From the NCBI GenBank assembly GCA_021298335.1, contig JAJTEZ010000011.1:1-36885 (forward strand): DNA of 36,885 bases, written 5' to 3'. The position numbers and the translations under genes were made by a program. The notes under the pieces were generated by a model. It was not told the origin of the DNA. It saw only the letters and a program-made list of their open reading frames with translations, and searched no databases. Shown here in pieces: positions 15,713-23,061 of this stretch (its first letter is position 1; every line of letters begins with the position of its first letter). This DNA is from Saprospiraceae bacterium (GTDB lineage Bacteria; Bacteroidota; Bacteroidia; Chitinophagales; Saprospiraceae).

Positions 15713-16354
15713 TTAACCATCGGTTTTCTGTTTACTTGCAGCTGCCAGATGATTCCATTCCTTCGCCCCATTCCAGGACATATATAAAAATAATACATAC
15801 ATAATGGCAAATAAATCAAATCCTTTATAAAGATTTAGTGGGATTGCAGCCAGGTTGCTGATGATCCACATATACCAGTTTTCAACTCTGCGGAGTGCCA
15901 TCCACCACATAGCGGTGATGGCTGAACCGGTCACGAGTCCATCCATCACGGGAGTATTTGAATCGGTCAGAAAATGCAGTATCAGAGAGATGATCAACCA
16001 GGATATCACAAATACTCTTCCGCCAGAAATCCATTCAGGCCGGGTACAATTTCTAATGACATAGGCATTCGATTGATGATCGTCCTTTTGGGTCCAGTTG
16101 TACCAGCCTATCATACTCATGATGAAATAGTAGACATTAAGTAGTGCATCTGCATAAAGGGGAGGTGACGCCACAAACAAATATAACCAGAAGGCAAGTC
16201 CGACACCGATCATGCCTGTCGGATAAACCAGGTAATTGTTTTTTCTGGCGTATGCTACGCTGGCAATTTGTGTAATCGTGCTCACCCATTCTTCCCAGCG
16301 AAGATATTGCGCCTGGGTTTTAATCAATTGAAACCACTCCCACAGGCTCTCCAT
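15713..16354 (-). CDS. pnuC: Nicotinamide mononucleotide / nicotinamide riboside transporter PnuC
   Basis: A 213-residue inner-membrane protein of the PnuC family, which imports NAD precursors by facilitated diffusion. Characteristic segments are RWEEWVSTITQIASVAYARK, YPTGMIGVGLAFWLYLFV, DALLNVYYFIMSMIGWYNW (the family's conserved YFxxxxxxGWYxW pattern) and WIISNLAAIPLNLYKGF. Six to seven transmembrane segments are expected. The start overlaps the lpxB end by 35 bases, but the N-terminal helix beginning there fits the family, so ATG 16354 was kept. It has no NadR-like partner here. Confidence 0.9.
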   Translation of the reverse strand: MESLWEWFQLIKTQAQYLRWEEWVSTITQIASVAYARKNNYLVYPTGMIGVGLAFWLYLFVASPPLYADALLNVYYFIMSMIGWYNWTQKDDHQSNAYVIRNCTRPEWISGGRVFVISWLIISLILHFLTDSNTPVMDGLVTGSAITAMWWMALRRVENWYMWIISNLAAIPLNLYKGFDLFAIMYVLFLYMSWNGAKEWNHLAAASKQKTDG

Positions 16355-17357
16355 ATGTCAGTTGATTGTAGATTGATTCTGCCGCTTTTTGGGAGGCACC
16401 ACTTTTGCCAAGAAGTCCGATCAGAGACCGATAGCTGTCAAGCATTTTCTCTCTGTTTTGATCCAGTGAATCCAGTTCTTTCAGTAAATTGGATACGGTC
16501 AGTTCATCTTGTATCAATTCGCGGACAATTTCCTTATCAGCAATTAGATTGACCAGAGAAATAAATGGTAGGTTTACCAGCCTTTTTGCAATGGCAACGG
16601 ATAAAGGACTCCCCTTGTAACAAACGATGAGAGTCACTCTGCCTTTTACCTTGTGTTTTTCGAGTAATGTCTCATAAACATGGTCAGGGATGGCGGGTGC
16701 CCCTGCCAGAAGTACTGTGTCACTGACGTTCTTGATGGCTTCCAGCATGATGGGAAGCATCAGGAGGATTTCCTGCTTCCTGCTCCCAGGAAGAAGTGCA
16801 AGAATTTGATTATTAGAATTGAATTTTGACTGAAATGTATCGGAGGGCTGAAACGATCCGATGGCATCCAGTAAGGGATGACCCACATATTTTGCCTCGT
16901 AGCCGAATTTCTTGAAAAAAGCTTCTTCAAACGGCAAAATTGTAAGCAAAAGATGAGTGAATTTCCCCAGGGTATGCACCCTGCTTTGATGCCAGGCCCA
17001 CACCTGGGGTGTGATATAATAAACTACGTGAAAGCCTTGTTTGAACGCCCATTTTGCGATGCGCAGGTTGAATCCGGGATAGTCTAGTAAAATGATTGTA
17101 TCAGGCTTACTTTCCATGATCTCTTTTTTACAGCGGTCCAGGAAACCCAAAATAGTGCGCAGGTGGATTAGTACTTCCACAAAGCCCATAAAGGCAGTAT
17201 TTTTATAGTGCTCGCTTAAGCGTACACCGGCTGCAGACATTTTATCACCACCCCAGCCGAAAAATTCCGGCTTTTTGTCTAAGATAGTCAGTTGTTTGAC
17301 GAGATTGGCTCCATGTAAGTCTCCGGAAGCTTCCCCGGCTATCAGAAAATAACGCAT
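16320..17357 (-). CDS. lpxB: Lipid-A-disaccharide synthase with an apparent internal deletion
   Basis: A GT19 enzyme that joins UDP-2,3-diacylglucosamine and lipid X to make the lipid A disaccharide at the inner membrane. GEASGDLHG (8-16), FMGFVEVL (57-64), LLDYPGFNLRIAKWA (90-104), ITPQVWAWH (115-123) and LLPGSRKQEI (188-197) are all standard. At residues 240-246 the chain goes directly from KGRVTLI to VCYKGSPLSVAIAKRLV. In homologues a segment of about 30-40 residues with the conserved SGTA-LE sugar-nucleotide motif lies between these parts. The reading frame is intact and the total of 345 residues is correspondingly short. It is followed by pnuC and preceded by a small membrane protein. 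Confidence 0.9.
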   Translation of the reverse strand: MRYFLIAGEASGDLHGANLVKQLTILDKKPEFFGWGGDKMSAAGVRLSEHYKNTAFMGFVEVLIHLRTILGFLDRCKKEIMESKPDTIILLDYPGFNLRIAKWAFKQGFHVVYYITPQVWAWHQSRVHTLGKFTHLLLTILPFEEAFFKKFGYEAKYVGHPLLDAIGSFQPSDTFQSKFNSNNQILALLPGSRKQEILLMLPIMLEAIKNVSDTVLLAGAPAIPDHVYETLLEKHKVKGRVTLIVCYKGSPLSVAIAKRLVNLPFISLVNLIADKEIVRELIQDELTVSNLLKELDSLDQNREKMLDSYRSLIGLLGKSGASQKAAESIYNQLTYGEPVGVVSID

Positions 17358-17362
17358 ACCGG

Positions 17363-17668
17363 CTAAGCGAATAATTCATTATGAAACTTCCAGATCCACG
17401 CGACCACATATATCAAAGTAGGAAACACAATCCCCCGCATCGTATCATCCCATTTCTGATTTTTTGCAATCTGGAAGGGTATCAGGTTACAGCATATTGC
17501 AATCAGCGCAATGGTGCGTAGTCGCCGGCCCGCACTCTCGGAAGATACAGCATCAATCCACCCAGCTTCAGTAAAGGTTTGGAATAAAAATTCGACGGCA
17601 ACAAAGCCCAGAACCGGAACAATACAACCCAGGGTAAATCCCAGAAGTAAGGAATTCTTATCTGTCAT
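17363..17668 (-). CDS. Small membrane protein of unknown function, between surE and lpxB
   Basis: A 101-residue protein starting at ATG 17668, whose first base is the last base of the surE TGA stop (TGATG overlap). It has three hydrophobic segments: LLLGFTLGCIVPVLGFVAVE (about 7-26), TIALIAICCNLIPF (about 52-65) and GIVFPTLIYVVAWIW (about 79-93). It ends 5 bases before the lpxB ATG. I do not recognise a named family. Its position inside a surE-lpxB unit suggests an envelope role, which is inference. The longer frame upstream overlaps surE and is rejected. Confidence 0.7.
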   Translation of the reverse strand: MTDKNSLLLGFTLGCIVPVLGFVAVEFLFQTFTEAGWIDAVSSESAGRRLRTIALIAICCNLIPFQIAKNQKWDDTMRGIVFPTLIYVVAWIWKFHNELFA

Positions 17669-18435
17669 CAATGTAAATTTTCTAAATGTTTGAATTTTGG
17701 AATGGCCGGATAAAACGTAAGATCGTGGCCTGAGGGAACAACACTCACATATTTTTGAGACAGAGCCCATATGTCATTATCGATGCTTTCCGGACTTTCA
17801 TGGGAGACAAATCTGCCTGTCAGCCAGTAGTAAGTTTCACCCCTGGGATCTACGCCCTCCTGAAACTCTTCGACCCAGGTGCCTTCTGCCTGACGACAGA
17901 CTTTAATTCCCTGGATTTCTTCTGGAGAACAAGATGGAATATTGACATTCAACAGATTGCAACCAGGCATTTCTTTTCTGAAAACGGCTGAGATCAACTT
18001 TTCTGCCCAGTATTTTGCCCCAGTAAAGTCAGCATCAAAACTAAAATCCAGTAAAGAAAACCCAATGGATGGGATCTTTTCAATGCTGGCCTCCATGGCT
18101 GCTGACATGGTGCCGCTGTAAATGATGTTGACTGATGAATTTGCTCCGTGATTGATCCCAGATAAGCACAAATCGATCGTTTTGTTTTTACACAGGACAT
18201 TTTTTGCCAGTTTAACACAATCGACAGGTGTCCCCGAACATTCGTAGGCATCTATTCCTTCAAATAAGGCTACTTTCCTCAATTTTAGAGGCTGATTGAG
18301 GGTGATGGCATGGCCCTGTCCTGACTGGGGTGAATCGGGAGCCACAACAATCACTTCATCAAATTTTGCAGCAACTTCGACCAATGCCCTGATTCCAGGG
18401 GCAATGATGCCATCATCATTTGTGACTAATATCAA
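17668..18435 (-). CDS. surE: 5'/3'-nucleotidase SurE
   Basis: A 255-residue metal-dependent phosphatase of nucleoside monophosphates. LVTNDDGIIAPGIRAL holds the metal-binding Asp7-Asp8 pair; VVAPDSPQSGQGHAIT contains the conserved serine, and CLSGINHGANSSVNIIYSGT the conserved asparagine. The length is normal. The only ordinary start codon near the expected N-terminus is the TTG at 18433-18435. The frame continues upstream for eight codons (YIAKNFKT) to a TAG at 18460-18462 without ATG or GTG. Since many relatives begin with several residues before LILVTNDDG, the true start may be an unusual codon or a one-base indel in the A6 run may hide it. Confidence 0.9.
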   Translation of the reverse strand: MILVTNDDGIIAPGIRALVEVAAKFDEVIVVAPDSPQSGQGHAITLNQPLKLRKVALFEGIDAYECSGTPVDCVKLAKNVLCKNKTIDLCLSGINHGANSSVNIIYSGTMSAAMEASIEKIPSIGFSLLDFSFDADFTGAKYWAEKLISAVFRKEMPGCNLLNVNIPSCSPEEIQGIKVCRQAEGTWVEEFQEGVDPRGETYYWLTGRFVSHESPESIDNDIWALSQKYVSVVPSGHDLTFYPAIPKFKHLENLH

Positions 18436-18561
18436 TGTTTTGAAATTTTTTGCAATGTACTATTTTTTCTCTTTTCGATGGAGGGAAGATTACGCGAATT
18501 GAATGTGTTTGGATCATTTGTGTGGATGATTAGTGTCATTTCGGTGCAGTGTTTTTAATGT

Positions 18562-18715
18562 GATATTTGTACTTTGAAAAGGAATATTTCAGTTTTCAGA
18601 ACTCTATGAAGACATAAAAGGCTGCGGGAAGACGACTGTTGTACATGGAGATGAGGCAAGATGATGGTTCTTGTCTGCCGCTAGTGGGTGTTTCATCCAT
18701 TGGCGGTTTTTTTTT
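18562..18715 (+). ncRNA. Candidate small RNA or leader RNA ending at a strong terminator
   Basis: Between the outward-facing surE and the tatD-like gene there is no plausible reading frame, yet a strong plus-strand terminator lies at 18678-18715. A weak -7-like box (GATATTTG, one mismatch) occurs at 18562-18569, which would give a transcript of roughly 140 bases. GGCA at about 18655-18658 could pair with TGCC at 18676-18679, which overlaps the base of the terminator stem, so alternative folds are possible. The tatD-like gene has its own exact -7 box at 18764-18771, favouring a separate small RNA over a leader. I do not recognise the RNA family. Confidence 0.4.
18678..18715 (+). terminator. 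Strong intrinsic terminator with no coding gene upstream
   Basis: CCGCTAGTGG (18678-18687) pairs along its full length with CCATTGGCGG (18697-18706), including two G-U pairs, around a 9-base loop. Nine consecutive T follow (18707-18715). This is a textbook rho-independent terminator on the plus strand. The nearest upstream gene (surE) is on the other strand and reads away from it. Confidence 0.8.
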
Positions 18716-18763
18716 ATTGCTCGGTCAGAGGCCAGCAGATTTTATTTCCTGAGCATTCAGTTT

Positions 18764-18771
18764 TATCTTTG
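18764..18771 (+). promoter_or_regulatory. Bacteroidota-type -7 box for the tatD-like gene
   Basis: TATCTTTG, an exact TAnnTTTG match, lies 17 bases before the ATG at 18789. The -33 region is weak (TTT instead of TTG). Because the GTG at 18771 falls at the end of this box, the ATG at 18789 is a better start for the gene. Confidence 0.5.
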
Positions 18772-18788
18772 TGGCAGTATTTCGCGAC

Positions 18789-19472
18789 ATGATGCTGAAT
18801 TTTCCATGGATTGATTTTCATACGCACCGGGTGACTCAGTCGGAGGCTGACATGAAGGAAATTGTGTCAGTGCATCCAGGTAGATGGCGCGAGGCTGAAT
18901 TTTACACATTGGGATTTCATCCCTGGTGGACAAACGAAAGGTTATCGGCTGCAGAAGTCGAAATGCTTACGGATCACTGGAAAAACAAGGCAGGATGCAT
19001 AGCTATTGGCGAATGTGGGTTGGATCGCTTGAAAGGTCCGGAAATGGAAATTCAGGAAGATATTTTTGCCCAGCACATCAAATTATCCAGTGAATTGCAG
19101 GCACCTCTCATTATTCACTGTGTGAGGGCTTTTGACAGGCTGATTCAACTCAAGCGGGCCAGCGCTTCTTCAAACTGTGTAGTCCATGGATTCGTCAGGC
19201 ATAAAATTCTGGCAAAACAACTCCTGGACAACGGCATTTTGCTCTCAGTTGCACCCCGTTATAGTATGTCTTTGGTAATGGAGGAAAAACTCCGATACGT
19301 ACCCCTCGACAGGGTGTTTCTCGAAACTGACAGTGACTATTCCATTTCCATCAAAGAAAGATATCGTATTTTTGCCCAATTACGGGCGATGAAAACCGAA
19401 ATGTTGCAAGAACAGTTATTTCAAAACACCATTAATTTTTTTCATAAAAAATGGCCACACCTCATTGGTTAG
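18789..19472 (+). CDS. TatD family metal-dependent hydrolase, short form
   Basis: A protein of about 227 residues with the TIM-barrel metallohydrolase motifs of TatD DNases: WIDFHTHRV (metal-binding HxH), AIGECGLDRL (metal-bridging Glu), APLIIHCVRAFDRLIQL, CVVHGFVRHKILAKQLL and VFLETDSDYS (catalytic Asp). It is shorter than E. coli TatD (260), as usual for the Bacteroidota branch. The substrate may be DNA or a small molecule. ATG 18789 was preferred to GTG 18771 because of the promoter position. It overlaps the tcdA start by 22 bases. Confidence 0.85.
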   Translation: MMLNFPWIDFHTHRVTQSEADMKEIVSVHPGRWREAEFYTLGFHPWWTNERLSAAEVEMLTDHWKNKAGCIAIGECGLDRLKGPEMEIQEDIFAQHIKLSSELQAPLIIHCVRAFDRLIQLKRASASSNCVVHGFVRHKILAKQLLDNGILLSVAPRYSMSLVMEEKLRYVPLDRVFLETDSDYSISIKERYRIFAQLRAMKTEMLQEQLFQNTINFFHKKWPHLIG

Positions 19473-20182
19473 AACGAACAGCACTGCTCATAGGAGATGA
19501 AAATATAGAAAAGCTGGCATCGACGAGAATACTTCTTGTAGGTCTCGGTGGAGTGGGCAGTTTTGCGGGAGAATTCCTGGTACGCGCCGGCGTTGGTCAC
19601 CTGACCATCATTGATGGCGACATTGTTGATCCAACAAATATCAACCGCCAGATGCAGGCCCTGCATTCTACGATAGCTCAGTCAAAAGCAACTTTATTAC
19701 ACCATCGATTTCTGGATATCAATCCGGCGCTGCAACTTGACTATCATGAAAAATTTATGGAACCCGAAGATATGGAAGCACTCCTGCAAAACCACAGCTT
19801 TGATTTTGTCCTGGATTGCATTGACAGTGTGACTCCAAAACTCACATTACTAAGAATGGCCCGTAAGTCAGGTACAAAAGTAATCAGCGCCATGGGAGCA
19901 GGTGGAAAAACAGATCCATCAAGAATAAGAATTGCTGATATTTCACAGACCAAGGAATGTAAGTTTGCTCAAAACGTGCGCAAAAGATTGAAGAAAGACG
20001 CTGGAATCCGTAACGGTATCATTGCCGTATTTTCTGAAGAGATTCAACCTAAGGAGGCGTTAAGGATGACAGATGGAAAAAACTACAAACGCTCTTTTTA
20101 CGGCACAATTTCCTATATGCCTGCTTTATTTGGTCTCACGATGGCTTCTGAAGCGATTCGTCGCATCTGCGGATTAAAATAA
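19451..20182 (+). CDS. tcdA: tRNA threonylcarbamoyladenosine dehydratase (TcdA/CsdL, ThiF-E1 fold)
   Basis: A 243-residue E1-like enzyme that cyclises t6A37 of tRNA to ct6A using ATP. The nucleotide-binding motif LLVGLGGVGSFAGEFLVRAG spans about residues 29-48, followed by TIIDGDIVDPTNINRQ, the adenylation-site pattern with its conserved Arg. DCIDSVTPKL and ISAMGAGGKTDPSRIRIADI are typical of TcdA rather than ThiF or MoeB. The metal-binding CxxC pairs of MoeB are absent, as expected. It is co-directional and overlapping with the tatD-like gene. Length agrees with Bacteroidota homologues. Confidence 0.9.
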   Translation: MATPHWLERTALLIGDENIEKLASTRILLVGLGGVGSFAGEFLVRAGVGHLTIIDGDIVDPTNINRQMQALHSTIAQSKATLLHHRFLDINPALQLDYHEKFMEPEDMEALLQNHSFDFVLDCIDSVTPKLTLLRMARKSGTKVISAMGAGGKTDPSRIRIADISQTKECKFAQNVRKRLKKDAGIRNGIIAVFSEEIQPKEALRMTDGKNYKRSFYGTISYMPALFGLTMASEAIRRICGLK

Positions 20183-20194
20183 CAGGGAACTTAT

Positions 20195-20229
20195 CAAAAA
20201 ACTCAAAATGATGCATCATCTTGTGAGTT
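20195..20229 (-). terminator. Terminator between convergent tcdA and lipoprotein genes
   Basis: AACTCA (20200-20205) pairs with TGAGTT (20224-20229), enclosing the palindrome ATGATGCATCAT (20208-20219). Read on the minus strand the hairpin runs into about six T, so it best serves the lipoprotein gene. On the plus strand the tail is less T-rich (CTCTTTG), so tcdA may or may not use it. Confidence 0.55.
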
Positions 20230-20253
20230 CTCTTTGTTGACATGCGCCACTTG

Positions 20254-20841
20254 CTACTTTTTGGTGCCGGTGAATGCACATTCATCTTTCAGCGAGAATC
20301 CTGCTGGTATAGGAAAGCCGGAAATTACTGTTGGTTCCCTTGTAATGATTTCAACAATCAGAACCCCACTCAGCTTTTTGTTGTCTGTGCTGATGACAAG
20401 GTCAGTCTTTACTTTTGCATCTGCCTTGATGGGTGTGGTACCCGCTCCGGGAATGATATCTCCTGGCTCAATGGACAGATTTTGCAGCGAAGCGTCTACA
20501 ATGACAGTATCCTTACCAATGATTTTACCCATGACAGGTAGAGGCCCAATAGCTGATTCAATAATGATGTTTACTTCATCTTTTTTGATCAATTCAGTGA
20601 TGCTTAGATTTGCAGTAGTAAAAACGGACGCAAACGGACCTTTACAAGCAAATTCACAGGCATATTCTCCAAGAAAACGCTTTTGAAACGTACAAGTACC
20701 GTCGTCTTCTTCTGCGTCAGTGCTATAATTGTCAGCCAGAGGATCTGTACACCCTTTGACGATTTCAGGTTCTTTTTTGCAACTTGTCAGTGCAACAAGA
20801 AAAAGAAAGAAAATAGCAGGAAGTATACGTAAGGATTGCAT
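20254..20841 (-). CDS. Lipoprotein with a GCTDP...DDGTC motif, function unknown
   Basis: A 195-residue predicted lipoprotein. MQSLRILPAIFFLFLVALTSC is a lipoprotein signal with the acceptor Cys at residue 21, followed by KKEPE. Next comes GCTDPLADNYSTDAEEDDGTC, a cysteine-bracketed motif common in Bacteroidota cell-surface proteins. The rest is a beta-rich domain with no family I can name, including IIGKDTVIVDASLQNL and KKLSGVLIVEIITR. It resembles short outer-membrane-attached proteins that follow this motif. A good promoter lies at 20863-20892, inside the end of the upstream gene. The ATG at 20839-20841 matches both lipobox and promoter. Confidence 0.75.
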   Translation of the reverse strand: MQSLRILPAIFFLFLVALTSCKKEPEIVKGCTDPLADNYSTDAEEDDGTCTFQKRFLGEYACEFACKGPFASVFTTANLSITELIKKDEVNIIIESAIGPLPVMGKIIGKDTVIVDASLQNLSIEPGDIIPGAGTTPIKADAKVKTDLVISTDNKKLSGVLIVEIITREPTVISGFPIPAGFSLKDECAFTGTKK

Positions 20842-20845
20842 GTCA

Positions 20846-21223
20846 TTAGTGTTGATATTGAACAAAGATAAAATCTTTCCCCTTATTTTCAAGCATATTG
20901 ACATAATTTAATGAGCCCAGTCGGAATCTGAAAGGTATTTGGCTCTGTTTTTCTATCTTGTCTTCAATCTTGCAAAAGAATGCCGTCGGTAATTGATATC
21001 CCAGCATACTGGACTGCTTGGGACCAGAAATTTTCATTTTTGTAGGTAAAAATACCGCATCACTGTGACTGAGATCAGGTCTGAATGCTTTGTATAAGGA
21101 ATATGCGGATAAAAAGTTCCGTTCCGAATCCATTTGTTGGGCAGTGGTTTGTATGCCCCATCCAGAAAGCAAGAGAATCAACAGAAAAGACCAGAAACCC
21201 GATGAATTATTGATTCTTTTCAT
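20846..21223 (-). CDS. Small exported protein of unknown function
   Basis: A 125-residue protein starting at ATG 21221-21223 with a signal peptide (KRINNSSGFWSFLLILLLSG followed by IQTTAQQ). The mature part is about 97 residues with one cysteine, rich in charged residues and ending KGKDFIFVQYQH. I do not recognise a family. It overlaps the RNA methyltransferase stop by 17 bases and ends 4 bases before the lipoprotein start. Longer open frame upstream lies inside the methyltransferase gene and is rejected. Confidence 0.6.
   Translation of the reverse strand: MKRINNSSGFWSFLLILLLSGWGIQTTAQQMDSERNFLSAYSLYKAFRPDLSHSDAVFLPTKMKISGPKQSSMLGYQLPTAFFCKIEDKIEKQSQIPFRFRLGSLNYVNMLENKGKDFIFVQYQH
20863..20892 (-). 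promoter_or_regulatory. Promoter for the lipoprotein gene
   Basis: On the minus strand TTG (20892-20890) is followed after 19 bases by TATCTTTG (20870-20863), a full Bacteroidota -33/-7 pair. It lies within the last codons of the small exported protein gene and 22 bases upstream of the lipoprotein ATG. Confidence 0.6.
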
Positions 21224-22370
21224 CTGATTGTTGCCACTTTGCCTTTTTACTTCCTGAATATAAATCATACCGGCAAAAAACAGAGGGAATGCTGCCGTTT
21301 AACAGTTTGATACGCCTGCCGGGGCGCAATCCAAGGTGTTTGATTGCCTCGAGATGTCCTGAGAGAATCCATGCCGTGCAATTGCTGAATGATAGTTTTA
21401 GCTTGTCACCAATATGTTGATAAAACATCATGATGTCTTTCTCCTTTAATCTCGCATCGTAGGGGGGATTAAAGACAAGGTGAGCATTGTCTAATCCTTC
21501 CTGAAAAAAGAAGTCCTCAGTCCGGATATCGATCCAATCACTTAATCCTGCAGCTGCGATGTTTTCTTTTGCTGATGAGATCGCCCTTTCACTTATATCA
21601 AAACCCATTATATAGGGTTTTTCTTTCGAAGGAGTGTTTTCTGTTACTTGATCGCATATCTGCTTCCAAAGTACTTCATCAAAATGTTTCCATCGGGTGA
21701 ATCCAAATTGACGATTGGTGGGATGGGGTGGCTTGCCGGCAGCCAGAAGGGCAGTTTCACAGAGGAGTGTGCCAGATCCGCACATCGGATCGATGAATGT
21801 GCGCTTTTTGTCCCAATCTGAAAGCATGACCAGACCTGCAGCCAGCACTTCATTTAATGGTGCTTCAACCTGGCTTTTACGATAGCCCCGCATATGGAGG
21901 GACTGTCCGCTGCTGTCCAGGCTGACTGTGACTATATTTTCACGAATATGCATATTGACTCGCAGGGTGGGGTGGAGGGTATCAACGTTTGGACGACGCC
22001 CGTATTTTTCACGAAATCTGTCGGCGATGGCATCCTTGGTTTTGAGTGAAATGTAGTTACTGTGTCGAAAAAGTGTTGAATTTACAACAGAATCTATGGC
22101 AAATGTTTCATCCACATCCATCCAGGACTCCCAGGGCATTTTCTTGATTTCATTGTATAGTCCCTGTTCGTCAGTGACAGGAAATTCACGAACAAATACA
22201 AGCAATTTCAAACATGTCCTTAACCAAAGGTTGCCGCGGTATAAGATTTCGTTGTTTCCAGTAAAACTGACCGCCCGTTTGAGGATAATAACTTCTTCCG
22301 CACCAAGTTGCCGGAGCTCCTCAGCCAGAATGTCTTCCAACCCTTCAAGTGTTTTGGCAATAATTTTCAA
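21207..22370 (-). CDS. THUMP-domain class I RNA methyltransferase (RlmL N-terminal / YpsC-like)
   Basis: A 387-residue SAM-dependent RNA methyltransferase. An N-terminal ferredoxin-like and THUMP region (about 1-155; MKIIAKTLEGLEDILAEELR, FRHSNYISLKTKDAIADRFR) binds RNA. The Rossmann domain has SAM motif DPMCGSGT (194-201), the acidic loop GFDISERAISSAKENIAAAG, and the N6/N2-guanine methyltransferase motif NPPY (301-304). It corresponds to the first half of E. coli RlmL, so 23S rRNA N2-guanine methylation is the likely activity. Length is normal for the stand-alone form. It lies 24 bases downstream of the START-like gene. Confidence 0.88.
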   Translation of the reverse strand: MKIIAKTLEGLEDILAEELRQLGAEEVIILKRAVSFTGNNEILYRGNLWLRTCLKLLVFVREFPVTDEQGLYNEIKKMPWESWMDVDETFAIDSVVNSTLFRHSNYISLKTKDAIADRFREKYGRRPNVDTLHPTLRVNMHIRENIVTVSLDSSGQSLHMRGYRKSQVEAPLNEVLAAGLVMLSDWDKKRTFIDPMCGSGTLLCETALLAAGKPPHPTNRQFGFTRWKHFDEVLWKQICDQVTENTPSKEKPYIMGFDISERAISSAKENIAAAGLSDWIDIRTEDFFFQEGLDNAHLVFNPPYDARLKEKDIMMFYQHIGDKLKLSFSNCTAWILSGHLEAIKHLGLRPGRRIKLLNGSIPSVFCRYDLYSGSKKAKWQQSDEKNQ

Positions 22371-22394
22371 CCAACAGATTTTTTATATGCCATA

Positions 22395-22778
22395 TTAACC
22401 TCCACATTCTTTGCGCAACTCGTGCATGAGTGAATTCCAAAGGTCTCTGACTTCCTGCTTTTCATCATCATCACAAAAATCAGTGATTTCCAGGATAGTT
22501 TCGTTGGTAATGTCCGACCGGTACATTCTGAATTCAAGAAATTCAGAAGGATTCGCATCTTCCCACTCAAATTTGACTCTTTCGTCCTCAATATCATCAA
22601 TTAGAAAAGCGGTCTCGCTGCTACCATTCCAGAAAAATGTATACACATCATTAGTGATGTCCACATCATCACAATACCACCTGACCAAACAGGCAGGAGT
22701 TGTGACAAAATTATAGATGATGGTCGGTGAAGCTCTGAAGATGAATTCCAGATCGATTCTAACCCTTTTGCTCGGCAT
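22395..22778 (-). CDS. START-like domain protein (AHSA1-related, Bacteroidota type)
   Basis: A 127-residue cytosolic protein with a helix-grip (SRPBCC/START-like) fold. ASPTIIYNFVTTPACLVRWYCDDVDI and FTFFWNGSSETAFLI are the family pattern, in which short ligand-binding domains begin around IDLEFIF (given here as overlapping parts under the length limit). The acidic end (ITDFCDDDEKQEVRDLW) is typical. The ligand is unknown. The ATG at 22776-22778 (MPSKRV) was chosen since relatives begin shortly before this beta strand; an in-frame start at 22838 would add 20 atypical residues. It diverges from rpoD. Confidence 0.75.
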   Translation of the reverse strand: MPSKRVRIDLEFIFRASPTIIYNFVTTPACLVRWYCDDVDITNDVYTFFWNGSSETAFLIDDIEDERVKFEWEDANPSEFLEFRMYRSDITNETILEITDFCDDDEKQEVRDLWNSLMHELRKECGG

Positions 22779-23061
22779 GAAAAATGTATTTTCTTTGATT
22801 TCCAGGAATGAGTCCGCAATAAAAAAGATTTTTTCCAAACTGCAAAAGATTTGAACTTTTTTTAGAAATTTTTAATTATATAGTTATCAATTTGGAATTG
22901 GCATGGTTCTTTCAATTGGATTCCATGCTGTAACTTTACCATAACATAGTAAAGCGAAAAATACCTTGAAGCAATCCTTATGAGAAATAAAAAAAGTATC
23001 TTTGCGGCCCGGCCGTAAAAATCTTCATTATCAGCAGAATATAGTTCACGAAATTGTTTGA
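22779..23061. promoter_or_regulatory. Divergent intergenic region with the rpoD promoter
   Basis: The plus strand has TATCTTTG at 22997-23004, an exact -7 match, with a TTA at 22978-22980 in the -33 position (16-base spacer). The transcript would start near 23011, leaving a leader of about 50 bases with a GC-rich GCGGCCCGGCCG patch. No clear minus-strand box for the START-like gene was found. The remainder is AT-rich and holds no gene. Confidence 0.55.
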
